NCBI GenBank assembly: GCA_025384855.1 | Contig: JALAHT010000001.1 | Location: forward strand, 1,307,064 to 1,371,063 | Origin: Luteirhabdus salina | GTDB taxonomy: Bacteria > Bacteroidota > Bacteroidia > Flavobacteriales > Flavobacteriaceae | Length of the DNA stretch: 64,000 nt | Direction of reading: 5' to 3' | Shown here: in pieces, positions 35,147 to 44,324 of the stretch | Position numbering within the stretch: position 1 is the first letter of the stretch | Layout: each line of letters begins with the position of its first letter | Made by a program: the position numbers and the translations under genes | Notes under the pieces: model-generated | Databases searched by the model: none | Told to the model about the DNA's origin: nothing | Seen by the model: only the letters and a program-made list of their open reading frames with translations

Positions 35147-35998
35147 TTATTGTGGAGAGACCTGCATATTATCGATTAAGCGAACATCGCCAGCGAAAAC
35201 CGCTAAAAAAGCGCGATAAGCGGTGTTAGGGACTTTTCTTTCAGCTGTTTTCAGAGTAGTTGCATTGGCGATTTCAAAATATTCCAATGAAAGAAAAGCG
35301 TTATTGGCAAAGGCTTTGGAGCCCATTTCATTCAATTCTGCCAAAGAATAATTAGAAAAATTTTCACGAATTTGAACGAGTGTTTGATACAGTAGCGCGG
35401 CTTCCTCTCGTTCCGCTTGCGACAGTCGTTGATTGCGACTGCTAAGGGCTAAGCCATTCGTTTCCCTGACAATTGGACAGCCGATAACATCGACATTAAG
35501 TTTTTCAATCTCAACGAGCTTCTTAACGATTTGAAGTTGTTGAAAGTCCTTTTCACCGAAATAAGCACGGTTTGGCCGGATTAGTCTGAAAAAAATGTTG
35601 AGTACGGTGCCAACTCCATCGAAATGGCCCGGGCGGTGCTTGCCTTCCATTTCATTTTCCAATCCGCCAAAATCGTACGATTTCGACAATACCTTTTGAT
35701 CGTAAACAACTTCAGCCGTAGGGGCGAAGATGACAAGGTTTCCCGTAAGCGTTTTTAGTAATTGAAGATCATTTTCAAGCGTTCTTGGATATTTTTCCAA
35801 ATCAGCCTGATTATTAAACTGGGTCGGATTCACAAAAATACTCACAACCGTGATATCGTTTTCGGAAACAGACTGAGCTATCAACGCCAAATGACCACGA
35901 TGAAGGGCTCCCATGGTAGGTACAAAGCCGATAGTCTTGTTTTGTCTGTAGGAAGAGAGGGTGTCTAATAGCGACTCTCTGGTTTTGTGAAGCTTCAT
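35147..35998 (-). CDS. panC: Pantothenate synthetase
   Basis: A 283-aa ligase joining pantoate and beta-alanine with ATP. The signature nucleotide-binding GFVPTMGALHRGH (about 24-36) and FVNPTQF are intact, as are YFGEKDFQQLQIVKK and GLALSSRNQRLS (KMSKS-like). It acts with PanD just downstream on the same strand; panB is not in the window. It is divergent from the glycogen-synthase-like gene across about 100 bp. Confidence 0.96.
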   Translation of the reverse strand: MKLHKTRESLLDTLSSYRQNKTIGFVPTMGALHRGHLALIAQSVSENDITVVSIFVNPTQFNNQADLEKYPRTLENDLQLLKTLTGNLVIFAPTAEVVYDQKVLSKSYDFGGLENEMEGKHRPGHFDGVGTVLNIFFRLIRPNRAYFGEKDFQQLQIVKKLVEIEKLNVDVIGCPIVRETNGLALSSRNQRLSQAEREEAALLYQTLVQIRENFSNYSLAELNEMGSKAFANNAFLSLEYFEIANATTLKTAERKVPNTAYRAFLAVFAGDVRLIDNMQVSPQ

Positions 35999-36031
35999 GT
36001 AATACTGTCTATCCGTGCCAAAATTAGCAGA

Positions 36032-36065
36032 TTGCGGGCAATCTACATAAATTTTCGTAATTTTG
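36032..36065 (+). promoter_or_regulatory. Predicted promoter of the glycogen-synthase-like gene
   Basis: TTG (36032-36034), 23-nt spacer, TAATTTTG (36058-36065), a full TAnnTTTG match, about 37 nt before the ATG at 36102. Confidence 0.5.
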
Positions 36066-36101
36066 CACTTTTGAAACCTATAGCCAATAAAGTAAATCTG
36101 T

Positions 36102-36908
36102 ATGAAAGATAAAAGAATCTTGTATGTGTCTTCTGAAGTAATTCCTTACCTACCAGAGACCGAGATTTCTTCGATGTCGTTTGAAGCTCCCAAAATGGTC
36201 AATGATAACGGTGGCCAAATACGAATTTTCATGCCTCGGTATGGAAACATCAATGAGCGCCGCCATCAATTGCACGAAGTAATTCGCTTAAGTGGAATGA
36301 ACTTAGTTGTAAACGATTTGGATATGCCGCTTATCATAAAAGTAGCGTCAATACCAAAGGAGCGGATGCAGGTGTACTTTATAGACAATGATGATTATTT
36401 TAAAAGGAAAGCTACTTACGCCGATGAAGATGGTAATTATTTCGACGATAATGATGAGCGTGCTATTTTCTTTGCTAAAGGTGTTATTGAAACTGTAAAA
36501 AAATTGAACTGGGGCCCCGATATCATCCACGTGCATGGATGGTTGGCCTCTTTTTTACCATTATATCTCAGAAATTACTACGGAACCGAACCATTGTTTG
36601 AAAACAGTAAAATAATTACTTCTGTATACAATCAAGGCTTCCCTGGAACGTTAGCAGATAACGTAACAGAGAAATTGTTGTTCGATGGTATGGAAGACGA
36701 TGCAGTTGCCAATCTCAAAGAGTCTACTTATGAAAATTTGATGAAGGTAGCTGTAACCAATAGCGATGCTGTAGTTAAAGGTTCGGAAGAATTGCCAAAA
36801 GAATTGGAGAACTACATTGAAGCGAGCGACAAACCTGTGCTTCCTTACCAGAAGAAAGAAGAGTTTGCTCAGGCGTATCTCGATTTTTACGAGAACAAAG
36901 TATTGTAA
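36102..36908 (+). CDS. Truncated glycogen/starch-synthase-like protein (GT5 N-domain only)
   Basis: 268 aa resembling only the N-terminal half of GT5 glycogen synthases (usually about 470 aa): ILYVSSEVIPYLPETE, MPRYGNINERRH, YFIDNDDYFKRK, DIIHVHGWLASFLPLYL and SVYNQGFPG. The C-terminal nucleotide-binding Rossmann domain is absent. The ADP-glucose motif KTGGL expected after SSEV is replaced by ETEISS. It is therefore probably not a glycogen synthase. It appears intact, with no frameshift: its own promoter, a clean stop, and a DUF4270 gene 30 bp downstream. It may be a sugar-binding or regulatory derivative conserved in Flavobacteriia. Function unknown. Confidence 0.75.
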   Translation: MKDKRILYVSSEVIPYLPETEISSMSFEAPKMVNDNGGQIRIFMPRYGNINERRHQLHEVIRLSGMNLVVNDLDMPLIIKVASIPKERMQVYFIDNDDYFKRKATYADEDGNYFDDNDERAIFFAKGVIETVKKLNWGPDIIHVHGWLASFLPLYLRNYYGTEPLFENSKIITSVYNQGFPGTLADNVTEKLLFDGMEDDAVANLKESTYENLMKVAVTNSDAVVKGSEELPKELENYIEASDKPVLPYQKKEEFAQAYLDFYENKVL

Positions 36909-36938
36909 AAACACATTTTCAGAATTTTAAAATTGCTT

Positions 36939-38564
36939 ATGAAAAGAACCCATTTCCTGCCTGGAATGATGGCGTTGATAGTGGCGATAATCTTTTTCGC
37001 CTCCTGTGAAGAGGATTTTGATGTATTGGGATCGGAAATAGTGGGTGACAACACCTTAATCCAAGAGCCCGATGAGACCAAAACGGTGGTCGCTTTTAAT
37101 AAAATTTTAAAGTCGGTCCAGAGTAATGGCCTTTTATCCTATCAATTAGGAACATATTACGACCCCGTATATGGAAAGACTACTTCTAATTATCTAACAC
37201 AGGTATTATTAAGTTCCACGGAACCTACTTTTGGTGATAATGCTACACTCGATAGTGTAGCACTATATATTCCATTTTATAGTCAGAGTACTACTGATGG
37301 CGAGGATACAACCTTCGAATTGGATTCAGTATATGGTGATGATCCTATAAATATTTCAATTTATGAATCAAATTATTTTCTTCGTGATTTAGATCCGAGT
37401 AGTAATTTTGAAGTACCCCAAAAATATTACTCAAATCAAGGAAGTTTGTTCGAATCATCTGCGCAATTGGGAGAATTGATTTATGAAATCGACGATTTCG
37501 TTCCAAATGATGAGGCTATAGAGTTGGTAGAAGAGGTCGAAGGACAGGATTCCATTACACAAACCTTGAATCCTGGATTACGCGTGCTATTACCCACTGA
37601 GTACTTTCAGGAGAAAATTATCGATCAAGAAGGATCTAATGACTTGATTAGCAATAGCAATTTCAAAAACTACTTTCGAGGACTCTATTTTAAGGTAGAG
37701 AATCCAAACAATGAGGGTAACATGTTTGTGTTTGACCCAGTAAGAAACGACAATAGCGGTTTCCCTGGGGCATATATTACATTGTACTACTCTTATGAAG
37801 AGGAGCCTGATGAAGATTCCGGTAACGATGATCCCGTAATAGAACAGGATTCTTATGATTTGAATCTTTTTGGGGGTATTGCTGTAAACGTTTTTGAAAC
37901 CGATTTGAATTCAGATGTAAGAGCTTCTATTGAAGATCAAGATCCAGAAATTGGAACTGAAACCCTATACCTGAAAGGTGGGCCAAACGTGGCAGCTATT
38001 ATCAATTTGTTTGGGGATGATCTTGACGGTAACGGAGTGGCTGATGAGCTTGAGGACTTACGCGATCGTGAATTATTGATTAATGAGGCCAACCTTGTTT
38101 TTTATGTTGATCAGGAAAAAGTTTCGCCATTGGCAAAAGAACCAGAGCGTATTATGATTTTTGATGCAACTAATGGCACTGTATTGGTCGATTATGTTTT
38201 AGACCCAACAGTCGCTAGCAATCCTGGTAATGCAAAAACACTACACCTAGGTCCTTTACAACGAGATTCAGATGACAACGGCGAATTCTATAAAATCCGT
38301 CTTAGTGCGCATGTTAGTAACCTGATCAATAACGACTCAACCAATGTTCCATTAGGAGTGGTTGTGTCAAATAATGTGAACATTAGCAATTTTAAAACAG
38401 TAAGAAGCAACGGAATTCAGGGTGCTTCCCTAGAGAATCAACAACTTCAAGAAATACCCGGACCTGCTTTATTGTCCCCCTACGGTACGGTGCTTCACGG
38501 GAATAATTCTCCCAACGAGGAAAAACGATTGAAATTGCAATTATACTATACTGAACCTAACTAG
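36939..38564 (+). CDS. DUF4270 family lipoprotein
   Basis: 541 aa from the ATG at 36939, with a lipoprotein signal peptide (FFASC-EED, C23). The remainder is beta-rich and acidic, with the pattern of DUF4270 proteins: EIVGDNTLI near the N-terminus, TYYDPVYGKTTSNYLTQVLL, a central LDSVALYIPF, and a C-terminal LKLQLYYTEPN. These are outer-membrane or surface lipoproteins of Bacteroidota with no assigned function. It is 30 bp downstream of the glycogen-synthase-like gene and 8 bp before glmS, implying one transcription unit. Confidence 0.8.
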   Translation: MKRTHFLPGMMALIVAIIFFASCEEDFDVLGSEIVGDNTLIQEPDETKTVVAFNKILKSVQSNGLLSYQLGTYYDPVYGKTTSNYLTQVLLSSTEPTFGDNATLDSVALYIPFYSQSTTDGEDTTFELDSVYGDDPINISIYESNYFLRDLDPSSNFEVPQKYYSNQGSLFESSAQLGELIYEIDDFVPNDEAIELVEEVEGQDSITQTLNPGLRVLLPTEYFQEKIIDQEGSNDLISNSNFKNYFRGLYFKVENPNNEGNMFVFDPVRNDNSGFPGAYITLYYSYEEEPDEDSGNDDPVIEQDSYDLNLFGGIAVNVFETDLNSDVRASIEDQDPEIGTETLYLKGGPNVAAIINLFGDDLDGNGVADELEDLRDRELLINEANLVFYVDQEKVSPLAKEPERIMIFDATNGTVLVDYVLDPTVASNPGNAKTLHLGPLQRDSDDNGEFYKIRLSAHVSNLINNDSTNVPLGVVVSNNVNISNFKTVRSNGIQGASLENQQLQEIPGPALLSPYGTVLHGNNSPNEEKRLKLQLYYTEPN

Positions 38565-38572
38565 AAAATATT

Positions 38573-40423
38573 ATGTGTGGAATTGTAGGCTATATCGGAA
38601 AAAAAGATGCCTATCCTATTGTCTTAAATGGATTGAAGCGTTTGGAGTACCGTGGTTATGATAGTGCCGGAATAGCATTATATGATGGAAACGATATTCA
38701 ATTGTGTAAGACACAAGGAAAGGTTTCTGAACTCGAAGCCAAAGCAGAAAAAAATATCCCGCTTAAGGGAAATTTAGGAATCGGACATACCCGATGGGCA
38801 ACACATGGTGTTCCGAACGATATTAATAGTCACCCGCACTACTCAAACAGCGGCGATCTTGTCATTATTCATAATGGGATAATCGAGAATTATTCCTCTA
38901 TAAAAAAAGAGCTACAAAATCGAGGGTATACATTCACAAGCGATACCGATACCGAAGTGTTGGTAAATCTAATCGAGGAGATTAAAAAACAGGAAGATGT
39001 AAAACTTGGGAAGGCAGTCCAAATTGCTTTGAACCAAGTAGTAGGTGCGTATGCCATTGCAGTTTTCGATCGCAATAAACCTGATGAGATCGTTGTAGCG
39101 AAACTAGGAAGTCCTTTGGCCATTGGAATTGGTGACGATGAATTTTTTGTGGCCAGCGATGCGACGCCGTTTATTGAATTTACCAATAATGCCATTTATC
39201 TAGAGGATGAAGAAATGGCTATCGTGCGACTCGGACGTGAAGTGCGTGTGCGTAAGATTAAAAACGATAAATTAGTCGAAAACCCATACGTTCAAGAGCT
39301 TCAACTTAATTTAGAACAAATTGAAAAAGGCGGCTACGAGCATTTTATGCTGAAGGAAATCTACGAACAGCCTAAGGTGATTCACGATACGTATCGCGGA
39401 AGATTGTTGGCCGATCAAGGCATTATCCGATTAGGTGGGCTCGAAGACTACATCAAGAAATTCGTAAATGCAGATCGAATTATCATTGTAGCCTGTGGAA
39501 CTTCATGGCACGCCGGTTTGGTAGCAGAATATATTTTCGAGGATATGGCGCGAATTCCAGTGGAAGTAGAATATGCTTCCGAATTTCGCTATCGAAATCC
39601 CATCATAACCGAAAATGATGTGGTTATCGCCATTTCACAAAGTGGGGAAACGGCCGATACACTTGCGGCAATTAAATTAGCAAAGGAAAAGGGAGCTTTT
39701 GTTTATGGTGTTTGTAACGTGGTAGGGTCAACCATTTCTCGTGAAACGCATAGTGGTACTTACACCCATGCGGGGCCGGAAATTGGAGTGGCCTCTACGA
39801 AAGCATTTACGACCCAAATTACCGTGCTAACCATGATGGCGTTGCGCATTGCAAAGTCGAAAGGAACCATTTCGCAAAGCGATTACATTAAACACCTTCG
39901 GGAACTCGATATGATTCCGGATAGTGTTGAAGAAGCGCTGCAGGGCGATGAAAAAATCGTTGAAATAGCGAAGGTATTCAAGTCGGCGGCAAATTTCCTT
40001 TATTTGGGAAGAGGCTATAATTTCCCCGTTGCCTTGGAAGGGGCCCTGAAGCTTAAGGAGATTTCCTATATCCATGCGGAAGGGTATCCTGCAGCAGAAA
40101 TGAAGCACGGTCCGATCGCCCTTATCGACGAACAAATGCCGGTAGTTGTAATTGCTACCAATAGCAACCATTACGATAAGGTGGTGAGTAATATTGAAGA
40201 AATCAAGGCGCGAAAAGGAAAGATTATTGCCGTAGTTACAGAAGGAGATACAACTGTTCGCGACTTGGCCGATTATATTATTGAAGTGCCCTTAACACCT
40301 GAGGCTCTTTCACCATTAATTAATACGATTCCGCTGCAATTATTGTCCTATCATATTGCGGTAATGTTGGAGAAGAATGTCGACCAACCACGGAACCTTG
40401 CAAAGTCGGTAACCGTGGAATAA
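38573..40423 (+). CDS. glmS: Glutamine--fructose-6-phosphate aminotransferase
   Basis: 616 aa, full length. Mature N-terminal nucleophile C2 (M-CGIVGYIG), glutaminase domain (1-220) with RWATHG and HNGIIENY, then two SIS isomerase domains (about 290-425 and 460-600; ACGTSWHAG, AISQSGETADT, and C-terminal LAKSVTVE). It makes glucosamine-6-phosphate from fructose-6-phosphate and glutamine, feeding peptidoglycan and LPS synthesis. The upstream genes of the same unit encode a surface lipoprotein and a GT5-like protein. A strong terminator follows. Confidence 0.96.
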   Translation: MCGIVGYIGKKDAYPIVLNGLKRLEYRGYDSAGIALYDGNDIQLCKTQGKVSELEAKAEKNIPLKGNLGIGHTRWATHGVPNDINSHPHYSNSGDLVIIHNGIIENYSSIKKELQNRGYTFTSDTDTEVLVNLIEEIKKQEDVKLGKAVQIALNQVVGAYAIAVFDRNKPDEIVVAKLGSPLAIGIGDDEFFVASDATPFIEFTNNAIYLEDEEMAIVRLGREVRVRKIKNDKLVENPYVQELQLNLEQIEKGGYEHFMLKEIYEQPKVIHDTYRGRLLADQGIIRLGGLEDYIKKFVNADRIIIVACGTSWHAGLVAEYIFEDMARIPVEVEYASEFRYRNPIITENDVVIAISQSGETADTLAAIKLAKEKGAFVYGVCNVVGSTISRETHSGTYTHAGPEIGVASTKAFTTQITVLTMMALRIAKSKGTISQSDYIKHLRELDMIPDSVEEALQGDEKIVEIAKVFKSAANFLYLGRGYNFPVALEGALKLKEISYIHAEGYPAAEMKHGPIALIDEQMPVVVIATNSNHYDKVVSNIEEIKARKGKIIAVVTEGDTTVRDLADYIIEVPLTPEALSPLINTIPLQLLSYHIAVMLEKNVDQPRNLAKSVTVE

Positions 40424-40450
40424 TTGAGTTGAAATAAATTTTTATACGGA

Positions 40451-40485
40451 AAGCGTTTCTTACTGGTAAGAAGCGCTTTTTTGTT
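40451..40485 (+). terminator. Rho-independent terminator after glmS
   Basis: AAGCGTTTCTTAC (40451-40463) pairs with GTAAGAAGCGCTT (40466-40478) with one G-T pair, then a run of T. Confidence 0.85.
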
Positions 40486-40532
40486 TTTGGGTGAAGAGTA
40501 GTTGAAAATAAAGAATTGATTATTTTAGTGGC

Positions 40533-41258
40533 ATGAACACCATCGTGAATCTACTCTCAGGACCGCGGAACCTTTCAACAGCGCTGATGTACTCCTTCGC
40601 CCAACATAGCAGTTTTGAAGTGTTGGATGAACCTTTTTATGGCTATTATCTGAAGCATTCCGATCGAAAAGAACAGCATCCCATCGCGGATGAAATAATG
40701 GAGAGTTTGCCAAAGAAGTTGAATGAAATAATCGAAGGAATCGAAAATCAGGCGACCGTAAAGAACGTTTTCGTAAAGGGAATGGCACATCATATTTTAC
40801 CAGAAAGCCCTGACTTCCTATTGAATTGGACCAATGTAGTTTTAATTCGAAATCCACATAATTTAATCGCTTCATTTTCTAAAAAGATCAAAGAACCCAC
40901 CCTCGAAGATATCGGGTATCAGAAGGCGTTGCAATTATTTCGATACCTGCGTGAGCACGGTAAAAAACCTATCGTTATCGATAGTGACGAACTGATGAAG
41001 AATCCGAAACGCTATTTAGAATTGCTTTTTGAAGAAATAGGGCTACCGTTTCGAGAAAATATGTTGCATTGGTCCGTTGGAGGTATAGTAGAGGATGGCA
41101 TTTGGGCTTCGTATTGGTACGGGAGTGTTCACAAATCGACTGGATTTGAAAAACAAAAGAGCGCCGATGTAACATTGGGAAAAAGACTTCAGAAACTTGT
41201 TGAGGAGGCTGAACCGCTTTATAACTCACTTTACAAACACGCCCTTAAAAACGACTAA
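40533..41258 (+). CDS. Sulfotransferase-like P-loop protein
   Basis: 241 aa. The 5'-phosphosulfate-binding P-loop variant NLLSGPRNLSTALMYSF (6-22) and the 3'-phosphate-binding VVLIRNPHNLIASF (about 107-120) are the two sulfotransferase signatures. HSSFEVLDEPFYGYYL matches the substrate-side motif of PAPS-type enzymes. No signal peptide. Only 3 bp separate it from the class IV aminotransferase gene, so the two are co-expressed. I recall plant proteins in which a sulfotransferase-like domain is fused to a branched-chain-aminotransferase-like domain, which would make this a recurrent partnership. Substrate unknown; PAPS use is inferred only. Confidence 0.75.
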   Translation: MNTIVNLLSGPRNLSTALMYSFAQHSSFEVLDEPFYGYYLKHSDRKEQHPIADEIMESLPKKLNEIIEGIENQATVKNVFVKGMAHHILPESPDFLLNWTNVVLIRNPHNLIASFSKKIKEPTLEDIGYQKALQLFRYLREHGKKPIVIDSDELMKNPKRYLELLFEEIGLPFRENMLHWSVGGIVEDGIWASYWYGSVHKSTGFEKQKSADVTLGKRLQKLVEEAEPLYNSLYKHALKND

Positions 41259-41261
41259 ACA

Positions 41262-42155
41262 ATGCTGCAAAAATATGACGACCGGAATAAAAACATTCAG
41301 GTATTTATAAAGGATCGATTGTATCCTAGGGAAGAAGCCAAGGTTTCGGTTTTTGACAGTTCGGTTCAGGGCGGCGATGCCGTATGGGAAGGCTTGCGTG
41401 TCTATCCCGAAGGAATTGTGTGCTTAGAAAAGCATTTAACGCGACTGCATGAAAGTGCGAAGGCACTTCATTTTAGCGATATTCCGAATAAGAAAGAAAT
41501 AAAAGCAGCTATTCAAAAAACATTGGAGGCGAATGAAATGACCGACGATGTTCATATTCGGCTAACGCTCACACGAGGTGAAAAGATTACCAGCGGTATG
41601 GATCCAAGAGTGAACCAATCGGGGCCGTGTTTGATCGTGCTTGCCGAATGGAAACCGTTGGTCTATGACAATGCTTCTGGGATAACGGTAATTAGCAGCA
41701 GTCAACGTCGAAATGCACCACAGTTTTTGGATAGTAAAATCCATCATAACAATTTGCTGAACAATATCATCGCGAAAATACAGGCGAATGTGGCGGGAAA
41801 AGATGCGGGATTGATGCTGGACGAGCGTGGTTTTGTAGCGGAACTAAATGGAAGCAATCTTTTTATGGTGAAAGATGGGGTGGTGTACACCCCCTTTGCC
41901 CATGCTTGTTTACCAGGAATTACACGAAATACAGTGTTGGAAATGTGTAAGAAAGAAGAAATTCCTATCGTTGAAGCTGACCTCTCTTTGACGCAGTTTT
42001 ATAATGCAGACGGAGTGTTCGCTACCGGTACTATGGGCGAGTTAACCCCTGTAGTGGAGATAGATGGAAGAAAAATTCCGAAGGAGACCACGTTAATTGT
42101 ACGTGTGCTAAAACTGTTTAAAAATAGCATTCGCGATTACTGTGAGCCGCTCTAG
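41262..42155 (+). CDS. Class IV PLP aminotransferase (branched-chain/D-amino-acid type)
   Basis: A 297-aa fold-type IV aminotransferase. Features are VFDSSVQGGDAVWEGLRVY, substrate-side RLHESAKAL, the PLP lysine K159 in FLDSKIHHNNLLNN, GLMLDERGFVAELNGSNLFMV, and the phosphate cup FATGTMGELTPV. The pattern is close to IlvE-like and D-amino-acid aminotransferases, but HHNN replaces the common LNYL after the lysine, so the specificity may differ. It is translationally adjacent (3 bp) to the sulfotransferase-like gene. Its TAG stop sits in the loop of a G+C-rich hairpin. Confidence 0.8.
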   Translation: MLQKYDDRNKNIQVFIKDRLYPREEAKVSVFDSSVQGGDAVWEGLRVYPEGIVCLEKHLTRLHESAKALHFSDIPNKKEIKAAIQKTLEANEMTDDVHIRLTLTRGEKITSGMDPRVNQSGPCLIVLAEWKPLVYDNASGITVISSSQRRNAPQFLDSKIHHNNLLNNIIAKIQANVAGKDAGLMLDERGFVAELNGSNLFMVKDGVVYTPFAHACLPGITRNTVLEMCKKEEIPIVEADLSLTQFYNADGVFATGTMGELTPVVEIDGRKIPKETTLIVRVLKLFKNSIRDYCEPL

Positions 42156-42276
42156 CGGCTCGGGGCAGCGACCTGCCGTCGGCAGGCTGGTAGCAGCGGA
42201 AACCCTGCAGCCGAATGGCTAAGCGTTGCAGCGAATAGCGCGGTGCACTGCAGCCTCGGCGAAAGTGCAGCCCCCA
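42144..42276. repeat. G+C-rich block of short hairpins
   Basis: Conspicuously G+C-rich in an A+T-rich context. It contains GAGCCGCT/AGCGGCTC (42144-42161, including the aminotransferase stop codon), CCTGCC-GTC-GGCAGG (42172-42186), and repeated CTGCAG/TGCAGC motifs around 42205-42270 that can form further hairpins (for example GCACT with AGTGC). No reading frame and no T-run. It looks like a REP-type intergenic palindromic element or an mRNA-stabilising 3' structure. Confidence 0.55.
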
Positions 42277-42301
42277 CACTAAGAAAAATAACAATTTTAC
42301 A

Positions 42302-42333
42302 TTGTGTTATTAGAATAGAAAAAACTATCTTTG
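42302..42333 (+). promoter_or_regulatory. Predicted atpD promoter
   Basis: TTG (42302-42304), 21-nt spacer, TATCTTTG (42326-42333). This gives an untranslated leader of about 55 nt containing a weak hairpin around 42342-42369. Confidence 0.55.
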
Positions 42334-42377
42334 CAGCGATTTTTAGGGGTAGGTTTTTATCCTCCTAACAGTACTAA

Positions 42378-43901
<1,524 letters not shown>

Positions 43902-43908
43902 AGTAATT

Positions 43909-43980
43909 TAGAATTAAGAATGCAGAATTGTGAATAGTTACTGCTACTCATTCTGAATTCATAATTCATAATTCATAATT
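43909..43980. repeat. Imperfect palindrome with ATTCATA tandem repeats
   Basis: The left arm (from about 43911, AGAATTAAGAATGCAGAATTG) is an imperfect inverted repeat of the right arm ending in three 7-bp ATTCATA copies (43957-43977), with a TTACTG-type loop. It lies between atpD and atpC and could fold in the mRNA. Non-coding. Confidence 0.55.
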
Positions 43981-43987
43981 TGAAAAA

Positions 43988-44263
43988 ATGTATTTAGAAA
44001 TCGTAACCCCAGAAGCATCTTTAGTGAGCGGCGAAGTAGATTCGGTAACTGTTCCTGGTGTGGAGGGCGAATTCCAAATGTTGAATAACCACGCACCTAT
44101 CGTTTCGCTATTAGGCGAAGGAAAGGTGAAGTTTTCAGGAAACCCGACTATTGCTGAAGGATTTGAAAAGAAATTCACGAAGGAAGGCGATAAATGGGTC
44201 CTGCAAATTAGCAGTGGAACCTTGGAAATGAACAACAATAAAGCAATCGTACTGGCCGACTAA
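43988..44263 (+). CDS. atpC: F1-ATPase subunit epsilon
   Basis: 91 aa, containing only the N-terminal beta-sandwich domain of epsilon (LEIVTPEASLVSGEVDSVTVPGVEGEFQML, NHAPIVSLLGEGKV). The C-terminal helical inhibitory domain of longer epsilons (about 130-140 aa) is missing, as is usual in Bacteroidota. Function: central-stalk subunit coupling rotation to the beta subunits. Co-transcribed with atpD and followed by a terminator. Confidence 0.93.
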   Translation: MYLEIVTPEASLVSGEVDSVTVPGVEGEFQMLNNHAPIVSLLGEGKVKFSGNPTIAEGFEKKFTKEGDKWVLQISSGTLEMNNNKAIVLAD

Positions 44264-44292
44264 GCTGAGATTGCCATTATAGAATAAGTAAG

Positions 44293-44322
44293 AACCCATC
44301 GATATCTCGATGGGTTTTTTGT
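44293..44322. terminator. Bidirectional terminator between atpC and nhaA
   Basis: AACCCATCGA (44293-44302), loop TATC, TCGATGGGTT (44307-44316), then a T-run. It serves atpC and may serve convergent nhaA. Confidence 0.85.
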
Positions 44323-44324
44323 TG

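Noticed and set aside
42144-42276. Possible tRNA or small structured RNA gene
   Set aside because: No acceptor stem, no T-loop GTTCGA-type motif and no promoter; treated as a palindromic repeat block instead.
43957-43977. CRISPR-like short repeats
   Set aside because: Only three contiguous 7-bp units without spacers, and no cas genes in the window.
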